DNA of 64,000 bases from an uncultured Blastocatellia bacterium (GTDB taxonomy: Bacteria > Acidobacteriota > Blastocatellia > Pyrinomonadales > Pyrinomonadaceae): assembly GCA_946480785.1 (NCBI GenBank), contig CAMLLD010000021.1:1-64000 (forward strand), read 5' to 3'. How positions within the stretch are numbered: the first letter of the stretch is position 1; the number at the start of each line of letters is the position of its first letter. Position numbers and translations under genes: made by a program. The notes beneath the pieces were generated by a model, which was not told where the DNA came from, ran no database searches, and saw only the letters and a program-made list of their open reading frames with translations. This document shows positions 36,872-46,023 of this stretch, in pieces.

Positions 36872-38602
36872 ATGTCAACGAGCTTCCCTCGTTTGATGGC
36901 CCGTGTGGCTTTTCTTACGGCGCTCGTCGCTACCGCGGCAAGCAGTTACGCACAGATTCCCGCAGCTTCATCTGCCCGTTCCATACCAACTGAAGTCGAA
37001 CAATCGGAAGCCCGCATCGCGCAGATCATCGCGCGTTCGGAAGACCACTTCCGCAAAGGCAAGCTCAATCTCGACGATCACAAACGCGAGCAGGCCCGCG
37101 AAGAGTTTGACAAGGCTGTCGACTCGATTCTCGAATCGGGTTACGACGTGCGGGCGAGTCAGAAGTTGCAGACTTACTATCTCGAGTTGGTCGAGCGTAT
37201 CTATCGCGAAGAAGTACCAATGCAGCAACCGGTGAACACGAACTCACTGGTGGCGCAAAATACACAAACGCAGGAACCGGCGACCCAACAAAAATCGACA
37301 CCGCCGCAGATCGGTTTTCGCGATCAGAAGTTCGAGCCGTCGCCGCTTGATGAGCTCAGCAAGCTCGTGCTGACCGAAAGCGAAAAAGAAGTTTCGAACG
37401 AATCTTTGCTCGCACTCGAGCAGGCGCAAAAGAACGTCAACTTCTCGTTCACTCTCAATCCTCTTATTCAGCAGTACATCAACTATTATCAGGGACCGCG
37501 CGGCCGCGCGACGATGGAAAATGGTCTGCGTCGCTCGGGCCAGTACATGAAGCTCGCGCGCAAGATTTTTGCTGAGGAAGGTGTGCCGCTGGATGTGACC
37601 TGGTTGGGCCAGGTCGAGAGCGCGTGGAAACCGAAAGCAGTTTCCTGGGCGGCGGCTTCGGGCTTGTGGCAGTTCATTCCGAGCACCGGCCGCATGTACC
37701 AACTGCGTCAGAATGCTTACATCGACGAGCGCAATAGTTTTGAGCAGGCCACTCGCGCCTCGGCAAGACACCTGAAAGATCTCGCGACCCGTTACAACGG
37801 TAACTGGGAACTCGCGATGGCCGCGTACAACACCGGCGCCGGCAATATCGACCGCGCCATCGCTCGTGCGGGCACGGCAAACTTCTGGATGATTTATCCC
37901 TACATCGCACAGGAAACACGTAACTACGTGCCGAACATCCTGGCCGTGATCCTGATCGCGAAAAATCCCGAGAAGTACGGTTTCAAAGGCATCAAGCCCG
38001 ATGCGCCGATGGCGTATGACATCGTTCGCGTTCCGACAGCGACCAGCTTGCAGTTGGTCGCGGATGCCAGCGACACGAGCATCGATCACATTCGCTCGTT
38101 GAATCCGGAGTTGAAACGAGACGTCACGCCGCGCGGCGACACTTACGACGTGCGTATTCCGGCGGGACGTGCGAAGCAGTTTCAGGCATTGATTCAACGC
38201 ATCTCGCCTGACAAGCGCGAAACCGCGCGCGTGATTTCGGTTGCGCCCGGTGAAGATTTGCAGAACGTCGCGAGCCGCACCGGCGTGAGCGTTGCTCAGT
38301 TGCAGGCGATGAACAGCGGCGTCGATCTGAAGTCGACTACAAAACTCGTCGTGCCGAACAGCAGCGTCAGACTCACGAAGTGGGTGCGTGCAACACCGGC
38401 TAACGATCAGCCAACCGGACCGGCGCTGAGCAGCGTTCGTGCTCGGAAGGGCGACACGATCGCCAGCATCGCTGCCGCGCGCAATCTCGATGCGAACGAT
38501 GTCGCGCGTTTGAACGGAATTCCGGTTAACGCCGAGCTTCGTGCCGGTCAGGAAGTGAAGCTGCCGGCGACTGCCGCGGCCGTACCGTCGCGTCGCAGAT
38601 AG
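36872..38602 (+). CDS. Lytic transglycosylase with two LysM domains (MltD-like)
   Basis: 576 aa, signal peptide ending SSYAQ. After a helical region (residues of about 40-170, Gln/Glu-rich) comes an SLT domain: catalytic Glu in WLGQVESAWKPKAVSWAAASGLWQF, then YNGNWELAMAAYNTGAGNIDRAI. Two C-terminal LysM repeats follow (VISVAPGEDLQNVASRTGVSVAQLQAMN and SVRARKGDTIASIAAARNLDANDVARLNG), with a weaker third region before them (TSLQLVADASDTSIDHIRSLNPEL). Cleaves glycan strands in the periplasm. GAAGGAG SD; own promoter. Confidence 0.95.
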   Translation: MSTSFPRLMARVAFLTALVATAASSYAQIPAASSARSIPTEVEQSEARIAQIIARSEDHFRKGKLNLDDHKREQAREEFDKAVDSILESGYDVRASQKLQTYYLELVERIYREEVPMQQPVNTNSLVAQNTQTQEPATQQKSTPPQIGFRDQKFEPSPLDELSKLVLTESEKEVSNESLLALEQAQKNVNFSFTLNPLIQQYINYYQGPRGRATMENGLRRSGQYMKLARKIFAEEGVPLDVTWLGQVESAWKPKAVSWAAASGLWQFIPSTGRMYQLRQNAYIDERNSFEQATRASARHLKDLATRYNGNWELAMAAYNTGAGNIDRAIARAGTANFWMIYPYIAQETRNYVPNILAVILIAKNPEKYGFKGIKPDAPMAYDIVRVPTATSLQLVADASDTSIDHIRSLNPELKRDVTPRGDTYDVRIPAGRAKQFQALIQRISPDKRETARVISVAPGEDLQNVASRTGVSVAQLQAMNSGVDLKSTTKLVVPNSSVRLTKWVRATPANDQPTGPALSSVRARKGDTIASIAAARNLDANDVARLNGIPVNAELRAGQEVKLPATAAAVPSRRR

Positions 38603-38629
38603 ATTTCTCAGTTAGTTAGTTTGTTCGCC

Positions 38630-38658
38630 GAGGTCAGTACGTGAACCGTGCTGACCTC
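38630..38658 (+). terminator. Rho-independent terminator
   Basis: Twelve-pair stem with one G:T, GAGGTCAGTACG (38630-38641) against CGTGCTGACCTC (38647-38658), five-base loop, then TTAATT. Separates the transglycosylase from comM. Confidence 0.6.
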
Positions 38659-38686
38659 TTAATTCTCACATTAGGAGCTACCTCAC

Positions 38687-40252
38687 ATGCTCTTCAGAAC
38701 TCTTTCCGCCGCCGTCTACGGCATCGACGCCGATCTCGTAGACATCGAAGTCGACCTAACGCACAACCGTGGTGAAGTAGACCAATCCGCTTCGGTCACG
38801 ATTGTCGGTTTGCCTGACGCCGCCGTGCGCGAATCACGCGAACGCATTCGCGCCGCGATGCAGAACTGCGGCTACTTCTTTCCGTTTCAAAAGACCACGA
38901 TCAATCTCGCGCCCGCTGACGTGCGCAAGGAAGGCGCGAGTTTCGATCTGCCGATCGCGCTCGGCATACTCGGCGCGAACGGCGATCTCGCCGAACACTA
39001 CAGTCTGATTCATATCGTCTGCGTCGGTGAGCTTTCGCTCGACGGCCGCGTGCGTCCCATCAAGGGCGCGCTGCCGATTGCGATCCTCGCGCGCGACGCT
39101 TCGATTCGGCACGTGGTGTTGCCGGAGGAGAGTGCGCGAGAAGCGGCCGTCGTTGAAGGCGTGAATGTCTATCCCGTGGCGGACCTGCGCAGTGCGGTGA
39201 AACTGATTGCGGATCTGCGCTCGGAAACACCGCCAGTGCCTTTGCAGGTGCGGCCGTCAGACATCGCGCAGCGAACCGAACAGTTCACCGTCGATTTCAA
39301 GGAAGTGCGCGGACAGGTTTCCGCGAAGCGCGCCCTCGAAGTTGCCAGTGCCGGCGGTCACAACATCCTACTCATTGGTCCACCGGGATCCGGCAAGACG
39401 ATGCTCGCGAAGCGTCTGCCCACGATCATGCCGCCACTCGAATTTGACGCGGCGCTCGAGCTGACGAAGATTCATTCCGTTGCGGGATTGACCGGACGTG
39501 CCGGCCTCGTTACGGAGCGTCCGTTTCGTTCGCCGCATCACACGATCAGTGACGCTGGTTTGATCGGCGGCGGCAGTGTGCCGCGACCCGGCGAGGTTTC
39601 GTTGGCCCACCAGGGTGTGTTGTTTCTGGATGAGTTGCCGGAGTTCGATCGCGGCGTGCTGGAAGTGCTGCGGCAGCCGCTTGAAGATCAAAAGGTGACG
39701 ATCAGTCGCGCGTCGATGTCGCTGACGTTTCCCGCTTCGTTCATGCTTATTGGCTCGATGAATCCTTGCCCCTGTGGTTTTTGGAGTGACCCGACGCGCG
39801 AGTGTCGTTGCTCGCCATCGCAGATACAGCGTTATGTCGGTCGCATTTCCGGACCATTGTTGGACCGCATCGACATTCACATCGACGTGCCTGCGGTGAA
39901 GTTTCGCGAACTCGCAGGCGACGTATTGCCTGACACAGACAGTTCCGCGGTGATTCGCGCTCGCGTAATCAAAGCGCGGGAGCGCCAGTTACAACGTCTC
40001 CGCGGCGAGCGCATCTTCTCGAACGCTGCCATGACTCCCCGCATGATCCGCACTTACTGCAAGATCGACACGGCGAGCGAACGCATGTTGGAAACTGCAA
40101 TGCAACGCATCGGCCTTTCCGCACGCGCCTACGATCGTATTCTGAAAGTCAGCCGCACGATCGCCGATCTCGAAGGCTCCGAAAGCATCACCTCCGCTCA
40201 CGTTTCGGAAGCCGTCGGCTACCGCTCGCTCGATCGAACTTACTGGACGTGA
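38687..40252 (+). CDS. comM: YifB/ComM family Mg-chelatase-like AAA+ ATPase
   Basis: 521 aa. In Vibrio, ComM is a bidirectional helicase that drives branch migration in natural transformation. N-terminal Lon-like S5 domain ([26 protein letters not shown], here [20 protein letters not shown]), AAA+ core with Walker [35 protein letters not shown], Walker B FLDELPEF, the zinc-like [19 protein letters not shown], and a C-terminal [21 protein letters not shown] domain (here LSARAY). AGGAG SD. Suggests competence or recombination capacity, but other competence genes are not here. Confidence 0.95.
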   Translation: MLFRTLSAAVYGIDADLVDIEVDLTHNRGEVDQSASVTIVGLPDAAVRESRERIRAAMQNCGYFFPFQKTTINLAPADVRKEGASFDLPIALGILGANGDLAEHYSLIHIVCVGELSLDGRVRPIKGALPIAILARDASIRHVVLPEESAREAAVVEGVNVYPVADLRSAVKLIADLRSETPPVPLQVRPSDIAQRTEQFTVDFKEVRGQVSAKRALEVASAGGHNILLIGPPGSGKTMLAKRLPTIMPPLEFDAALELTKIHSVAGLTGRAGLVTERPFRSPHHTISDAGLIGGGSVPRPGEVSLAHQGVLFLDELPEFDRGVLEVLRQPLEDQKVTISRASMSLTFPASFMLIGSMNPCPCGFWSDPTRECRCSPSQIQRYVGRISGPLLDRIDIHIDVPAVKFRELAGDVLPDTDSSAVIRARVIKARERQLQRLRGERIFSNAAMTPRMIRTYCKIDTASERMLETAMQRIGLSARAYDRILKVSRTIADLEGSESITSAHVSEAVGYRSLDRTYWT

Positions 40253-40275
40253 GAAACGCGCAACACAGAGATCGC

Positions 40276-41745
40276 TTAGCGCTCCGCTGTGGGTCGCGGA
40301 CGCTGACCTATGCGAGCGAGAATTACGTCCGTGATCATCTGCGCCCGTCGTTGGTTGTGTTGTTGCAACTGCTTTGTTAACCGCGAGCCGGCCCCGATCA
40401 GGAACTTTCCGACCGCATTCTTGCCTCTCGCGTACCAGCTCGCAATGCGTGCCACTCTCTTTATCGCTGACCCAGCCGCATCGTCGAGTTCTCCCAACAA
40501 AAACTCGCCAAAGGCATCAAGCGCCGCGTGGTGTTCGCTCGTATCTTCAAATTCCAACTCCGGACGCGGTGGCGTCAAGTGACTTTGCGAAACCCGGATG
40601 AACGGCAGCGTGTCATCGCGAGCAGTCGCTCTCTGAACCGCCACGCCGATACTGTTCGCGGCGGCTGTCCTGGCGCCAAGCGGTCCGAGGCCCCACTTAT
40701 CGACGAGATATTTCAACAGACTGGTGTGATCAAAAACCGTCTTCTCGACTCGCTTATCTACCCACGGCGAAACCAGGACGGCGGGCACACGCACACCCAA
40801 ACGATCGAACGTGTATTCGTCGTGCTGATCATCTGGCGGAACCGCAGCCGGTGGCGAGACGTGGTCGTAAAACCCGCCATGCTCGTCAAACAAGATCACA
40901 ATTAAAGACGACTTCCATAGCTCATCCTGCGCGCGGATGGCGTTGTAAACATCGGCGATCAGTTTCTCGCCTTTCATTATGTTGTGCGGTGGATGATCGT
41001 CGTTTTGATCTCTTCCGGCAAATTTCGGCTCGATCAAACAGAATTCGGGGAAAGGACGCGTGTGGGCGGCGTCCTTAAAGAACTGATCGATGCCCACGTA
41101 ATGCCCTAAATTCTCGAGTCGTCTTTGATGATTGAGAATCAGCGAGGACGGGAAGTCGTAGAAGTAGACCTTCCACGAAATATCCTTGTCGTTGAGTTGA
41201 TCGAAAAGCGTAGTTTGATTTTGTCGGAAAAACTCGCCGAGCCGCGGATCCTTAATGCCTTCGGGCATTTCGACCCGACCTGACGACGTCCCCGAAAGCG
41301 CGAAGAATCTGTTAGTCCACGTCGGTCCGGGAACGGACGAGAACCAGTGATCGCAGATCGTGAAATCCCGCGCCATGCGATGTAGCGCATCCAGAAACAT
41401 GAGCGGATAGAAACTCATTATCTGCTGGCGCTGATCGGTTGTACTGCCGGAATGTCTGGCGACGAAATTTTTGATAAACCCGCGGTTGTCGTTTTCCAAC
41501 TGGGCCAGCACGTCCTTCAACCCGTGACCCGGATCCAACTCCATCTGTTGTTCCCGGGTCTCTTTTTGGAAGAATTGGTTGCCGTTCTTGTCGACGTTAA
41601 ATCGTGGGTGTGCGGGATCGACACCTTCGAGATCCGGATACTGCGCTTGAAAGCAGCCGAGCATTTGGTCGAAGGAGCGGTTTTCCAGCAGCAGGAGAAT
41701 TACGTGTTCGATTGGGTCAGTGGGAGCATTATGTATGGGAGTCAT
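40276..41745 (-). CDS. Phosphoesterase family protein (phospholipase C/acid phosphatase AcpA-like)
   Basis: 489 aa of the PF04185 phosphoesterase family. Opens with the metal-binding signature IEHVILLLLENRSFDQMLGCF, then DHWFSSVPGPTWTNRFFALSGTS, VILFDEHGGFYDHVSPP, and RVPAVLVSPWVDK with TSLLKYLV. Full metal/nucleophile motifs are kept. Family members are usually Tat-exported; this one starts directly MTPIHNAPTDPIEHV without signal peptide, so a cytosolic location or a non-classical route is implied. Substrate could be phospholipid or phosphomonoester. Confidence 0.9.
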   Translation of the reverse strand: MTPIHNAPTDPIEHVILLLLENRSFDQMLGCFQAQYPDLEGVDPAHPRFNVDKNGNQFFQKETREQQMELDPGHGLKDVLAQLENDNRGFIKNFVARHSGSTTDQRQQIMSFYPLMFLDALHRMARDFTICDHWFSSVPGPTWTNRFFALSGTSSGRVEMPEGIKDPRLGEFFRQNQTTLFDQLNDKDISWKVYFYDFPSSLILNHQRRLENLGHYVGIDQFFKDAAHTRPFPEFCLIEPKFAGRDQNDDHPPHNIMKGEKLIADVYNAIRAQDELWKSSLIVILFDEHGGFYDHVSPPAAVPPDDQHDEYTFDRLGVRVPAVLVSPWVDKRVEKTVFDHTSLLKYLVDKWGLGPLGARTAAANSIGVAVQRATARDDTLPFIRVSQSHLTPPRPELEFEDTSEHHAALDAFGEFLLGELDDAAGSAIKRVARIASWYARGKNAVGKFLIGAGSRLTKQLQQHNQRRAQMITDVILARIGQRPRPTAER

Positions 41746-42160
41746 AGTCGTAAATGGAAGTTAGAGGAAGCATCATCGCCTCAGAGGTTAAGCGCAAGAG
41801 TTACTCGGATGAGAGTGCGAGCGAAAATCGCGCGCACTATATTGTTGGTGCGGCGCGGCGTCAAGGTTTTGTTCTGGTCTTGTCACCGCTGCGTCGCTCC
41901 TTTATGCTGCAACCCAGCCGGCGTGAAAGTGTTGATTCGGCTGGGGAATTCCACTATTTTTAGGGCCGGGTAAGGCAACGACGTGCGCGAAGCACCGCAT
42001 CACAGCCCGCGTTGAGCGCGCTGGCGCAGGGGTCGCATCCCCACGCGGACCCGCTGAAAAATCAGCGTGCTCCCTTGAAACCGGTGGAAGCGTGAGCGAC
42101 GTGCCCAACAAGCTGCGGAAGTTGTAAGATTCTTCTCCGCTTGCCCGAGCAGGCGTACAC
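41746..42160. other. 415-base gap without a convincing gene
   Basis: Open frames of about 69 codons exist on both strands but have no SD and no family-like sequence. A perfect small hairpin CGCTGAAAAATCAGCG lies near 42050. The segment of about 41970-42125 is GC-rich and structured and may be a decayed or dispersed repeat; I cannot test copy number. Confidence 0.45.
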
Positions 42161-42739
42161 GTGACCGCAGCCGAAACCGAGACATCGCAAACGACAGATT
42201 ATGAGCTGGCCCAGAAAGCTGCCCTGGGTGAAATGGGCGCTTTCGAGCAGCTATATCAGCGTCATAATCGCCGCGTCTACTCGCTCTGTCTGCGCATGAC
42301 CGGAAACGTCTCGGAGGCTGAAGACCTCGCACAGGAGGTCTTCATACAGCTCTTTCGAAAAATCGGCAGTTTTCGGGGAGAGTCCGCTTTTACGACCTGG
42401 CTCCACCGGCTCACGGTCAATCAGGTGTTGATGCACTTCCGCAAACGCGGCGTGCGCATGGAGCAGACGACCGAGGACGGCGAAACGCCCGTCCAAATCG
42501 TAAAGGGCACGGAAAACCCCAACTCGATGCCCGTAGTCGACCGGATCGCACTGGACAAAGCTATCGCCCAACTGCCACCCGGTTACCGCACGGTGTTTAC
42601 GCTTCATGACATCGAAGGGCACGAACACGAGGAAATTGCGAAAATGCTGGGGTGCTCGGTCGGTACCTCGAAGTCGCAATTACACAAAGCGCGAATGAAA
42701 TTGCGCACACTTTTGAGGCAACAGAAAGCCAGCGAATAG
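42161..42739 (+). CDS. ECF RNA polymerase sigma factor
   Basis: 192 aa. Region 2: [62 protein letters not shown]; region 4: [48 protein letters not shown] start at 42161. Typical group-IV sigma of the kind paired with a zf-HC2 anti-sigma, which follows after 150 bases. Distinct from the sigma at 26192 in sequence. Confidence 0.94.
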   Translation: MTAAETETSQTTDYELAQKAALGEMGAFEQLYQRHNRRVYSLCLRMTGNVSEAEDLAQEVFIQLFRKIGSFRGESAFTTWLHRLTVNQVLMHFRKRGVRMEQTTEDGETPVQIVKGTENPNSMPVVDRIALDKAIAQLPPGYRTVFTLHDIEGHEHEEIAKMLGCSVGTSKSQLHKARMKLRTLLRQQKASE

Positions 42740-42890
42740 CCTCGAAGGGAAGAGCACAGCGTTTCGGTTAACCCAAACGCCAGGTTTTACGCAGTCTTCC
42801 CTTGATTGATGACAACCGAAATCGGTTCTGTCAAAGCAGAGTTTTCATAGATTTGTGTCTACCAGTGTGACAGAACGAAGGTGGTAAGCA

Positions 42891-43589
42891 ATGAACTGCG
42901 AGCAGTGTCAGGAACTCATTCATGATTTAGTCGATGGCCAGATCAGCCAGCGCGATGAGTTCACTCTCAACACGCACCTCCGGGAATGCCTGGATTGCGA
43001 CAGCGTCAGACAGGATCTGGCGTCGATCGTCACCTTCTGCCAAACTCATCGCGGCGAATACGGAGCGCCGCCAAACGAACAGGCGCTGTGGCTCCGCATC
43101 CGCAACGTAATCGAAGCCGAGAACGGCACGCGGAAGCCGGTACGGAAGGAATCAAACGGTCCGTCGTTCGTTAGTCGTTGGCTGAATCACACGTGGCAGC
43201 TTTCGTTGCCGCAACTCGCTGCGTCGACTGCGGCGATTGTCCTTTTGGTTTCGCTGGCGACGGTCGTGGGTGTGCGACGCTGGGGCACTGAGGGCGTGCG
43301 TACCGCGCCCACGCCGCGATTCGAAGCGTCCAACACCAGCGTCAACGATCGCGTTTTCCAACGCACTCAGGCAATCAATTACTGGAACCAGCGAGTGGAG
43401 ATGAACAAGGCGCGCTGGAGTCCCGAGATGCGCGCGACGTTCGACCGCAATATGCGCGTGATTGATGAAGCGGTGACCAACTCGCTCAACGACTTGAATC
43501 GCAATCCTCACGACGAAGTGTCCGAACAGATGCTGAATGAGTCGTTGAATGACAAGCTGGCGTTGCTGAAAGAGTTCTCCGATTTATAA
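42891..43589 (+). CDS. zf-HC2 membrane anti-sigma factor
   Basis: 232 aa. N-terminal ZAS finger MNCEQCQELIHDLVDGQIS ... LNTHLRECLDCDS (C...HxxxCxxC), a basic linker, one TM helix (LAASTAAIVLLVSLATVVGV), and an exported helical C-terminus (MNKARWSPEMRATFDRNMRVIDEAV). Partner of the sigma factor at 42161. The DUF4097 gene follows 36 bases later. Confidence 0.9.
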   Translation: MNCEQCQELIHDLVDGQISQRDEFTLNTHLRECLDCDSVRQDLASIVTFCQTHRGEYGAPPNEQALWLRIRNVIEAENGTRKPVRKESNGPSFVSRWLNHTWQLSLPQLAASTAAIVLLVSLATVVGVRRWGTEGVRTAPTPRFEASNTSVNDRVFQRTQAINYWNQRVEMNKARWSPEMRATFDRNMRVIDEAVTNSLNDLNRNPHDEVSEQMLNESLNDKLALLKEFSDL

Positions 43590-43625
43590 GTCTGAACAGT
43601 CTTGAACCGAAACCGCCCCACATTG

Positions 43626-44393
43626 ATGAGCACCAAACTCATGACTCGGCGCGCGCCAGTTCGCGCCAGTCTCTTTGCAGTCGGCGCTTTACTCACGCTG
43701 GTCTCACTCTCCGCCGGCCTCGCGGTAAACGCTCAACAGCAAATATCCAAACGTTATCCCGGCGGCAAAAACATTCGCGTCGAGCTGCGTAACATTTCCG
43801 GCACGATCGTCGTCGAGTCGTGGAACAAGAATGAGATTCGTCTTACCGCGACGATCGAATCGAAGAACGCCCACGTCGAGCCGAAGCAGATCAACGATTG
43901 TCTGATGGTCGATGTGATGGGCGACAATCGCGGCCGCGGCGACATCGGCGATATCAACTTCAAAGTTCAGGTACCCCCAAATTCTTCAGTCGATGTGGAA
44001 ACTCGGCGCGGCAACATCAGTGTGGCAAACGTCCGCAGCGGACTCGTCCGCGCGTACGTCTCGTCCGAAGGCGACATCACGCTGACGAACATCTCCGCGA
44101 CGCACGTCGTGGCGCAAAACGTCATCGGCGACATTTTCTTCGACGGCGAGTTTTCCAGCGGCGGCACTTACGAGTTCAAATCGACGAAGGGCAATATCAC
44201 GATTCGCATCCCCGGCGACTCGGCTTTCCGCTTAGTCGCGGCGTCGCCGACGAAACAGATCAAGCTCAACGACTTCTGGAACAACGGTTTCAAAACGCAG
44301 GACGGCCGCAAATACGTTGGCGACGTCGGCGACGGCCGCTCATCTGTTTCAGTCACGAATTTCAGCGGTTCGATCACTTTCTTGCGGAAGTAA
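43626..44393 (+). CDS. Exported DUF4097 family beta-strand repeat protein
   Basis: 255 aa. Signal peptide (MTRRAPVRASLFAVGALLTLVSLSAGLAVNAQ) then a right-handed beta-helix/adhesin-like fold typical of DUF4097: VELRNISGTIVVESWNKNEIRLTATIE, VDVETRRGNISVANVRSGLVRAYVSSEGDITLTNISA, FKSTKGNITIRIPGDSAF. DUF4097 proteins often sit beside ECF anti-sigma genes and are thought to be envelope-stress outputs or sensors. Start at 43626 is tentative; ATG 43641 and TTG 43602 are alternatives with no better SD. Confidence 0.85.
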   Translation: MSTKLMTRRAPVRASLFAVGALLTLVSLSAGLAVNAQQQISKRYPGGKNIRVELRNISGTIVVESWNKNEIRLTATIESKNAHVEPKQINDCLMVDVMGDNRGRGDIGDINFKVQVPPNSSVDVETRRGNISVANVRSGLVRAYVSSEGDITLTNISATHVVAQNVIGDIFFDGEFSSGGTYEFKSTKGNITIRIPGDSAFRLVAASPTKQIKLNDFWNNGFKTQDGRKYVGDVGDGRSSVSVTNFSGSITFLRK

Positions 44394-44422
44394 TTCCGCA
44401 GTTGTAATGGCAAGCCCGGATG

Positions 44423-44452
44423 CGGACGCTGTATCAGCAGCGTCCGTTTTTT
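44423..44452 (+). terminator. Rho-independent terminator
   Basis: Nine-pair perfect stem CGGACGCTG (44423-44431) and CAGCGTCCG (44438-44446), six-base loop, then TTTTTT. Closes the sigma, anti-sigma, DUF4097 unit. Confidence 0.88.
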
Positions 44453-44509
44453 ATTTGCGAAATTATTTTGTATTCCACGAAAGGACGCTTACTATTGGGC
44501 GGCCTCCTT

Positions 44510-45385
44510 ATGCACACTTCAGTTTTCAGCCTGCTGCTGACGATCGCTAGTCTTTTGCCGTCGCCGCTGTCGTTAACACAAACGACCAAGCAGCCGGTGC
44601 CGCAACTGCCCGTTCAGCTCTTAACGCGTACGACTCGCCGCCACGAATCAGCCCGCTTCTCTTACGGCGGCACGATCACGCTGATCGGCGCCCCGCGCGG
44701 CGCGGTGACCGTCGAAGGCTGGAACCGCAGCGAAGTGGAACTCACGGCGGACATCGAGTGGAAAGCAGAAACCGAAGCAGACCTGGACCAGCTCGCGAAG
44801 ATCAATAATTTCGTCTTTGACGAAGATCTGAATCACGTCAGCATTCTCACCGTCGGCACGCACGATCGCGCGTTCATGAAAAAGAACGCAAAGAACTTTC
44901 CCAAGAAGCTGCTGAACCTGCCGTGGAAGATCGACTATCGCCTGCGCGTGCCGGCCAACACCGATCTCGAGATCACCGCCGGTTATGGACCAGTCACGCT
45001 TTCGGGTGTCGAAGGTGCGTTGCAACTCAGCGCGACGGAGAGTGAAACCGCGCTGACGCTGACGGGCGGTGTTGTGTCCGCGACGATTACTGCGGGCAAT
45101 GTGCTGTTGGCGATTCCTGCGCGTAGTTGGCGTGGCAGTGGCGCTGACATTCGCGTCGCCACCGGCATTCTGAACGTCGAACTGCCCGCCGGATTCAGCG
45201 GTGACATCGATGCCGAGATCTTGCGCACCGGAAAAATCGTTAACACTTACGACGGACTGAGCGTGCGCGAAAAGCCTGGCATCACCGAGCGCACCGTGCG
45301 CGCGCGCGCCGGCGCGGGCGGCGCGTTTTTCAAATTCACAGTCGGAGATGGAACGGTGAACATCAAGAGGAGTGAAGGGCAATGA
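44510..45385 (+). CDS. Exported DUF4097-like protein
   Basis: 291 aa with signal peptide ([24 protein letters not shown]). Same architecture as the gene before it: [82 protein letters not shown]. Sequence similarity is limited to pattern level, so a paralogue rather than a recent duplicate. The stop overlaps the dcd ATG (ATGA), so it is translationally coupled with dcd even though the functions look unrelated. Confidence 0.82.
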   Translation: MHTSVFSLLLTIASLLPSPLSLTQTTKQPVPQLPVQLLTRTTRRHESARFSYGGTITLIGAPRGAVTVEGWNRSEVELTADIEWKAETEADLDQLAKINNFVFDEDLNHVSILTVGTHDRAFMKKNAKNFPKKLLNLPWKIDYRLRVPANTDLEITAGYGPVTLSGVEGALQLSATESETALTLTGGVVSATITAGNVLLAIPARSWRGSGADIRVATGILNVELPAGFSGDIDAEILRTGKIVNTYDGLSVREKPGITERTVRARAGAGGAFFKFTVGDGTVNIKRSEGQ

Positions 45386-45948
45386 GCATAAAGTCGGATC
45401 GCTGGATACGAATGATGGCCACCGAATACGGTATGATCGAGCCTTACGAGCCCGGCCAGGTGAAGGAAGTCGACGGCAAACGCATTGTCTCTTACGGCAC
45501 TTCGAGTTACGGCTACGACATTCGCTGCGCGGACGAGTTCAAACTCTTCACTAACATCAACAGCACGATCGTCGATCCGAAACAGTTTGACGACGGAAAC
45601 TTTGTTGACATTAAAGGTAACTCAGTAGTGATTCCGCCCAACAGTTTTGCGCTCGCGCGCACGGTCGAATACTTTCGCATCCCGCGCAACGTGTTGACGA
45701 TCTGTTTGGGCAAAAGCACGTACGCGCGTTGCGGAATTCTCGTTAACGTCACACCGTTCGAACCGGAATGGGAAGGTTACGTCACGCTCGAGTTTTCCAA
45801 CACGACTCCGTTGCCCGCGAAGATCTACGCGAACGAAGGCGTCGCGCAAGTCGTATTCTTCGAATCTGACGAGGTCTGCGAAACCTCATACAAAGATCGC
45901 GGCGGCAAGTACCAGGGCCAACGCGGCGTCACGCTGCCGAAGATGTAG
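45382..45948 (+). CDS. dcd: dCTP deaminase
   Basis: 188 aa. Deaminates dCTP to dUTP in the supply of dTMP precursors. Catalytic and nucleotide-binding block is intact: [40 protein letters not shown], with the general base Glu in WEGYVTLE; C-terminal [13 protein letters not shown] closes the active site. Normal housekeeping length with no extra domain, so no sign of the longer defence-type deaminases. The dUTPase gene dut lies 5.7 kb downstream with a CHAT/unknown/S8 cassette between. Confidence 0.96.
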   Translation: MSIKSDRWIRMMATEYGMIEPYEPGQVKEVDGKRIVSYGTSSYGYDIRCADEFKLFTNINSTIVDPKQFDDGNFVDIKGNSVVIPPNSFALARTVEYFRIPRNVLTICLGKSTYARCGILVNVTPFEPEWEGYVTLEFSNTTPLPAKIYANEGVAQVVFFESDEVCETSYKDRGGKYQGQRGVTLPKM

Positions 45949-46023
45949 CTTCACATTCTCAGCGCCGCTCCGCGAACCAAGTCTTACCCAACGCGCCGTG
46001 TGCGCGTTGCCCGAGGGACAGCC

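Noticed and set aside
41902..42111. Minus-strand frame of 69 codons in the phosphoesterase-sigma gap
   Set aside because: No SD, low-complexity composition, no family resemblance.
45382..45948. dcd as a phage-defence dCTP deaminase
   Set aside because: Standard 188-aa housekeeping form without extra kinase-like or zinc domains; dut is also standard.
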